Shown piece by piece: positions 10,161 through 14,284 of a DNA stretch of 14,284 bases (positions are counted from its first letter, which is position 1; the number at the start of each line of letters is the position of its first letter). The DNA comes from Glomus cerebriforme. Its lineage: Eukaryota > Glomeromycota > Glomeromycetes > Glomerales > Glomeraceae. Location: positions 1 to 14,284 of the forward strand of contig QKYT01001366.1 in the NCBI GenBank assembly GCA_003550305.1, written 5' to 3'. The notes below the pieces were generated by a model, which was not told the DNA's origin, ran no database searches, and saw only the letters and a program-made list of their open reading frames with translations. The translations under genes and the position numbers were made by a program.

Positions 10161-10414
10161 GTGTTTACATGCAAAACCTATTTTTTTATAACAAATATGT
10201 TAAAAAAAAGAATGTGTTTCATGTATTTCATGTTTTTGTGGAAAATATAATATAAAGGAAAAGAATGTGAATGCACAAAAAGAAAATACTATAGATGAGA
10301 TGCTAGAGAAGTTCCTCCGTCGCCACTAGGACAGGGATGGTCGTCGATGGTCGCGTGTTAATTTGAGAATAAATAATTAATTCAAGGGTAATTTATATGA
10401 TATCTATTTAAATG

Positions 10415-12703
10415 CTAAGGTAATAAATAATCTATGACTTTTTCAACAGCTTTTTCAATAGTTTCTCTAAAATAATTGTCATCTATAATTTCAATTGTTA
10501 AAAAAAATGGTAATAAATAAATAGTTCACATCTCAATAAAACTTTATTAAGATCAGTATATCATACCTTCACCAGTAACAGGACCAATAACATTATTTTC
10601 TAAGAGATTAACGTCTCTTGCTTCAGGGTGTGATTTTAAAAATTCATTACGAGCTTTTGTAGCAGCTTCTTTAATAACTTTTTCTTCATCTTCAGTTTTA
10701 TATAAATCACATTTATTACATTTTTTACATTTTTGTCCTGGCATAGGACGAAAGTGATCACAAACTATATTAATGAGCAAAAGTTAGATTTTGACTGTTT
10801 TGACAAAAAATCGAAAATTTAATTTTAGAGTAACTTACAATGTGCATAAGATTCTTGTCTTAAATCTTTTCTACATAAATAACACATAACATAACCACAT
10901 CTACATGTCATTTTATTACATCCATCAGCTTTTGTGAATGATATATGACATTTTGGGCACTAAAGTTCAAAAAGAGAAAAAATTTTAATTCCTTAAAAAA
11001 GAATTGATTCATTTCATTTTAATACTTACAGTTCGTTTAACAGCGTCCGCCATAGCTTTTTCCACGTAAAGACGTAAACTATCTTGTTCTTGTTCGTAAC
11101 ATTTATGAAAAGGTCTACTTTCCCTGCTACATAACAAACAAGATATTTTACTGCATTCAGGATTTTGACATTTAAATACGTTTCCTCTACGTTTTCTCTT
11201 CACCTAAAGTAAATTTACAAAAAAAAAAACGCGTTAAATTCTTGACTGACACAAACTTTTCCTCATAAAATATACATACACGTTTAACGATATTATCAAA
11301 TTCTCCAATCCATGCTTTAAGTGGATAAACATCCATAACATTCCAAACAATTTGAGGAAGAATTAAGATAACTACAACATTTAAAGCAGCAAAAATACTA
11401 AAAATACTTTCAAAACTGGTAAAAAAAGGTAAAATAGCCACAGGTAAACTAGCTAATAAGATAAAAGATTTTGAGGATTTCGGTATTCTTAATTGTTTAA
11501 ATATATTAAGTAAATCATCATCATCAGCTTCACAATAATTACAAAAAGGACATTGTATTAAAGATAAATTTGATTGTTTTAAAGAATGTTCTATTAAAGA
11601 ATCCAAATAATTCTTAAATAAATCAGGAATTAAAGTTGACTTGAGCTGATCATTAGCAAAATAACCATCACAACCTGTTGGTTCAATACAATTAATTTGT
11701 TTACCACGTAAAGAACCTTGACCAAATAAACCTTCTTGTACCAAATGATTAATACAACCTTTACAAAATAAGTGACCTTCACTACAACAAGTTAAATCTT
11801 CAAAAGGATAATCACCATAACAACAACCACAAGTTATTAATTGATCATTTTTAGTATATTCATTAAAATTAACTTGTTTTGCTATTTCATGATCAGCTTT
11901 TGATTGTGCCTCTAATTTAATAACTTGTAAATTTTGTAATTCATCTAACAATTCAGAATTTTCTACTTCTTTGTATAATTTTCTACGAAACATACTAAAT
12001 ATGGAATTCCACCAATTATTTGTTGCTAATTCCTTTAATTTTTCAAAACTTTTTTTATAATCAAAATTATTTTCCGCTAATATTGCTTTTATAGTAGAAC
12101 GCCAAGTATCAGGAAAATCATTATATAATCTATACCTAACAGCTTTTCTATAACTTTGTGATCTAATCAGTTCCCATGGTTCAATAATAAATGGATCTGC
12201 CCTACGTGGATAACCTCCTTTATCCCCCGATTTATCCATAATTAATAATTGTTCAATTATTTGTTGTAAATGACTATGATTTAGGTCACATAACTTTTCT
12301 CTTAAAAATCCGACATCACATTCAGGAAATAATTCATTAAGTTGTAATAAAAAATTATTTTTCGCTTTTGTTGAATTTGCATTTTTACATCCTTCTGGTA
12401 TTTTTGGATAATGTCCTTTATTAATATTAAATATTTTTTCGCTAATTCTTTCTACATGGTTATCATGATAAAATCCAATACAATATTTTAAATATTCTTG
12501 ATCTTTATAACAAAAAAAAAGAAAAGAAATAAGAATAAGCGTTTATTTTATGTTAGTTAATAACGAAGAAAAATACACGTATTCAAACCTGCGTCAGGTA
12601 TTATAGCAATCAATTGTTCAAGGATCGCGTCCTTCTGTACATTTGATGGAATCGAACTTCCTCCACTACTCTTAAATGAGTTAAATAAACTCCCTTTAAA
12701 CAT
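10415..12703 (-). CDS. RBR (RING-IBR-RING) E3 ubiquitin ligase, RNF216-like (6 exons)
   Basis: This is a predicted E3 ligase that passes ubiquitin through a catalytic cysteine. Minus-strand exons are 12703-12589, 12502-11280, 11203-11030, 10959-10839, 10764-10567 and 10482-10415, giving 632 residues. RING1 spans about 263-316, with ligands C263, C266, C278, H282, C285, C288, C310 and C316; CGCCYGDYPFEDLT closely resembles animal RNF216. IBR ligands are C356/C359 and C458/C463, then C468/C471 and H479/C481. A hydrophobic hairpin (about 384-428) sits between the two halves. RING2 starts at C505/C508; the likely catalytic residue is C518 in KADGCNKM, followed by C523, C525, C530, C533, C546 and H548. 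The N-terminal 250 residues are helical and unassigned. Intron 1 has a clear AACTAAC branch site and uses the first AG after it. The last exon, a 22-codon amphipathic end, replaces a read-through stop at 10553. Confidence 0.9.
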
Positions 12704-12981
12704 ATTTAAAAGACTAAAAGAAAAGAGTAAAAATACAAAAAAAAAATATATATATATATTTTTATAAAAATTCTGGAGAAAATGAAAGGAGAATGATAAA
12801 GTTTGTAATAGGGATTGTTCTATTACATAAATAATTCCCGTGATAAACTAATCATGCTGAATGTCATTTGATACCTTTCTTTTTTGGGATGATCTACCTG
12901 ATTTGCACGTAATTTTACGCTATTAATCATATATTAAAAAAAAAACTCTAAAATGTATGTCGTTATGTCAATGCATTTTGC

Positions 12982-13008
12982 ATATACCTTATATACCTTA
13001 TATACCTT
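12982..13008 (+). repeat. Three tandem copies of a 9-bp unit ATATACCTT
   Basis: Three exact consecutive copies of ATATACCTT lie about 280 bases upstream of the RBR start. The repeat is short and likely to vary in copy number. No function is evident. Confidence 0.85.
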
Positions 13009-13312
13009 TTAACTGCGGTTGGTGAGAACTCTCAAATAGAGTTTTTCTAGTACTTTCTTTTCTTTTAAAAATTAAAATAACAAATTGATTTTTTGAAAAA
13101 TTTGATAATTTGATCATAAGAGAAAAAAAAAAAGGAAATAAGACAGATAACAAGCATATAACGATAAAATGAATTGAATTCCTTGATACCACGTGACACT
13201 GTAACAATTGTCCATAAAAGAAATTTGGATAGTCATAATTTCATCATCGTTAATGCACTAATGCACGCTTTTCGCACTGGTGACACAAGATAAGTATTAT
13301 CAAAAAAAAGTC

Positions 13313-13350
13313 TTAATCGGTTATTAGAAGTATTAATTATAGCCGATTAA
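13313..13350. repeat. Inverted repeat TTAATCGG...CCGATTAA
   Basis: Perfect 8-bp arms, extendable to 10 of 11, surround an AT-rich loop of about 22 bases. The right arm, TAGCCGATTAA, matches the short inverted repeat near 9975. It may be a tiny MITE remnant. Confidence 0.5.
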
Positions 13351-13373
13351 AATTTTCATTAGTAAGGTCGAAA

Positions 13374-13398
13374 TTAGAAAGGATTAGAAAGGATTAGA
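13374..13398 (+). repeat. Tandem repeat of TTAGAAAGGA (about 2.5 copies)
   Basis: The 10-base unit TTAGAAAGGA occurs twice in succession (13374-13383, 13384-13393) and is followed by a partial third copy. It is a minor local duplication. Confidence 0.75.
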
Positions 13399-14259
13399 CA
13401 GATTCTAATAGAAGATTTTCAATATTGTCTTCATGATTTGTGCGTTCACGTGATTTGACGAATTATTCAAACAAAATAGGTTTTTTTTTCTTTATTTCAC
13501 GTTTATGGTAAAATTGATTGTTTATCGTAAAGGCAAGGCGCGAAAGTAAACTTGGCGAATTAGTCATCCTTGATTATTACACAAAACGAAACAGTGTTTA
13601 ATAAAAAAAGGAATTAGATGAAACATTGTTCTGCGGCATGAAACCAATGTATCGCCAGTTACTTGTAATGTTTTGTAAACAAAGTTCGGATTTAGGATCT
13701 CCGTCATTGAAACAAAAGTCAACTGTACTATCAGAATTAGACTAACCCTTTTTCTATCAATTATTTCAATTATCTTATGTTTCATACATGAACAAGATTT
13801 CGTATGATATTTTAATATTTAAAGGTTAAAATTCAAAGTTTCCAAGAAAATTTCTTTTTTTAGCGTACATAATCTATATAAAGGTGCGGTCCATCCTAAA
13901 ATAGTTTATCGGGGTGAACAGGGCCGAATCTTTTTCTGTAAAATAAAAAAGCCGTAAAAAAAATAAAATAAATAATGTAAATATTATAATTTATTAATTT
14001 GTAATACTGTTGTAATACTTGCATGATTGACTCTTATTGTGTAACGAGAAGATACGGTTACACGATTTTTTTTACATTCATTTACAAATGAAAACTATCA
14101 TTCGTAGTTTAAAATCTAATTTTGTAAAATTTGTGCTATTGTTGTTAGCCTTGTAGGTTGTAATTTTTATATTAGTAAATTATTATTAGGAAACTTCAAT
14201 TTTTTTTTTATTAAAATATTTCACGTTTATTGTCTTTTGATATCTATCCTTTTCTTGGA

Positions 14260-14284
14260 TTTTTTTTTTTTTTTTTTTTTTTTT
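14260..14284. repeat. Poly-T tract at the right edge
   Basis: The window ends in 25 consecutive T. Paired with the T18 start, this marks probable contig ends where assembly stopped in homopolymers. Confidence 0.85.

Larger units (their letters stand above)
7463..10414. other. Gene-poor AT-rich spacer of about 3 kb
   Basis: This lies between the convergent 3' ends of the channel gene and the RBR gene. No open frame here has recognisable domains. It holds a possible decayed small gene (7974-8156), an imperfect hairpin around GCCAGTCACAAACTGGGC (about 8357-8374), a TTC/GAA motif cluster (8774-8871), an A18 run (10143-10160) and a GC-richer block (about 10311-10358). A 37-codon open stretch ending at a TAA near 8410 follows a TTTGTAG acceptor-like site (about 8297). 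I could not connect it to any gene. Confidence 0.7.
12704..14284. other. Upstream intergenic region of the RBR gene, to the right window edge
   Basis: This AT-rich region should hold the promoter of the minus-strand RBR gene. TATATATATA (about 12749-12758) lies some 46-55 bases upstream of its ATG, in a plausible TATA-like position. Two CACGTG E-box motifs (about 13191-13196 and 13447-13452) are possible bHLH sites. Short tandem and inverted repeats are listed separately. A 73-codon open frame on the minus strand at 13564-13785 has no recognisable features, and I see no supported gene here. Confidence 0.6.

Noticed and set aside
12998..13207. Minus-strand open frame of 69 codons
   Set aside because: It lacks an ATG at its stated start, is low-complexity and hydrophobic, and overlaps the 9-bp tandem repeat.
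13564..13785. Minus-strand open frame of 73 codons with ATG
   Set aside because: No domain, no splice partners and no supporting context; this length is expected by chance in a 1.5 kb spacer.

Overview
The window looks like a complete small contig from an AT-rich fungal nuclear genome. It starts with 18 T and ends with 25 T, which are typical assembly-break homopolymers. Three multi-exon genes can be assembled by hand. Their introns are short (70-105 nt) with GTAAGT-type donors, TTTAG-type acceptors and CTAAC/CTAAT branch sites. The extreme AT content, the long AT-rich intergenic stretches, the style of the WD40-like/ion-transport protein and the RNF216-type RBR ligase fit a Glomeromycotina (arbuscular mycorrhizal, Rhizophagus-like) genome best. 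That assignment comes from family knowledge and base composition, not from a database search.

Layout: (1) 40-2066, plus strand, four exons: a 601-residue protein of unknown function with a long disordered, acidic and Gln-rich N-terminal region, a coiled coil and one membrane anchor near the C-terminus. (2) 2067-3454, intergenic, holding a non-autonomous inverted-repeat element (about 2594-3105) with near-perfect 26-bp ends, a strong internal palindrome and a partial copy of that palindrome just outside. (3) 3455-7462, plus strand, six exons: a channel of about 1189 residues with a WD40-like N-terminal half and a six-helix TRP-like ion-transport half. (4) 7463-10414, about 3 kb with no convincing gene, but with a possible decayed small gene and a cluster of TTC/GAA inverted motifs. 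(5) 10415-12703, minus strand, six exons: a 632-residue RING-IBR-RING E3 ubiquitin ligase of the RNF216 type with a hydrophobic hairpin inserted inside the IBR. (6) 12704-14284, intergenic, with short tandem and inverted repeats.

The genes do not form an obvious pathway. All three proteins carry predicted membrane segments, but that is probably coincidence. The most notable items are the membrane hairpin splitting the IBR zinc-binding region, the nested palindromic element at 2500-3105, and the uncharacterised coiled-coil, membrane-anchored protein. No RNA gene, CRISPR array or prokaryotic feature was seen.
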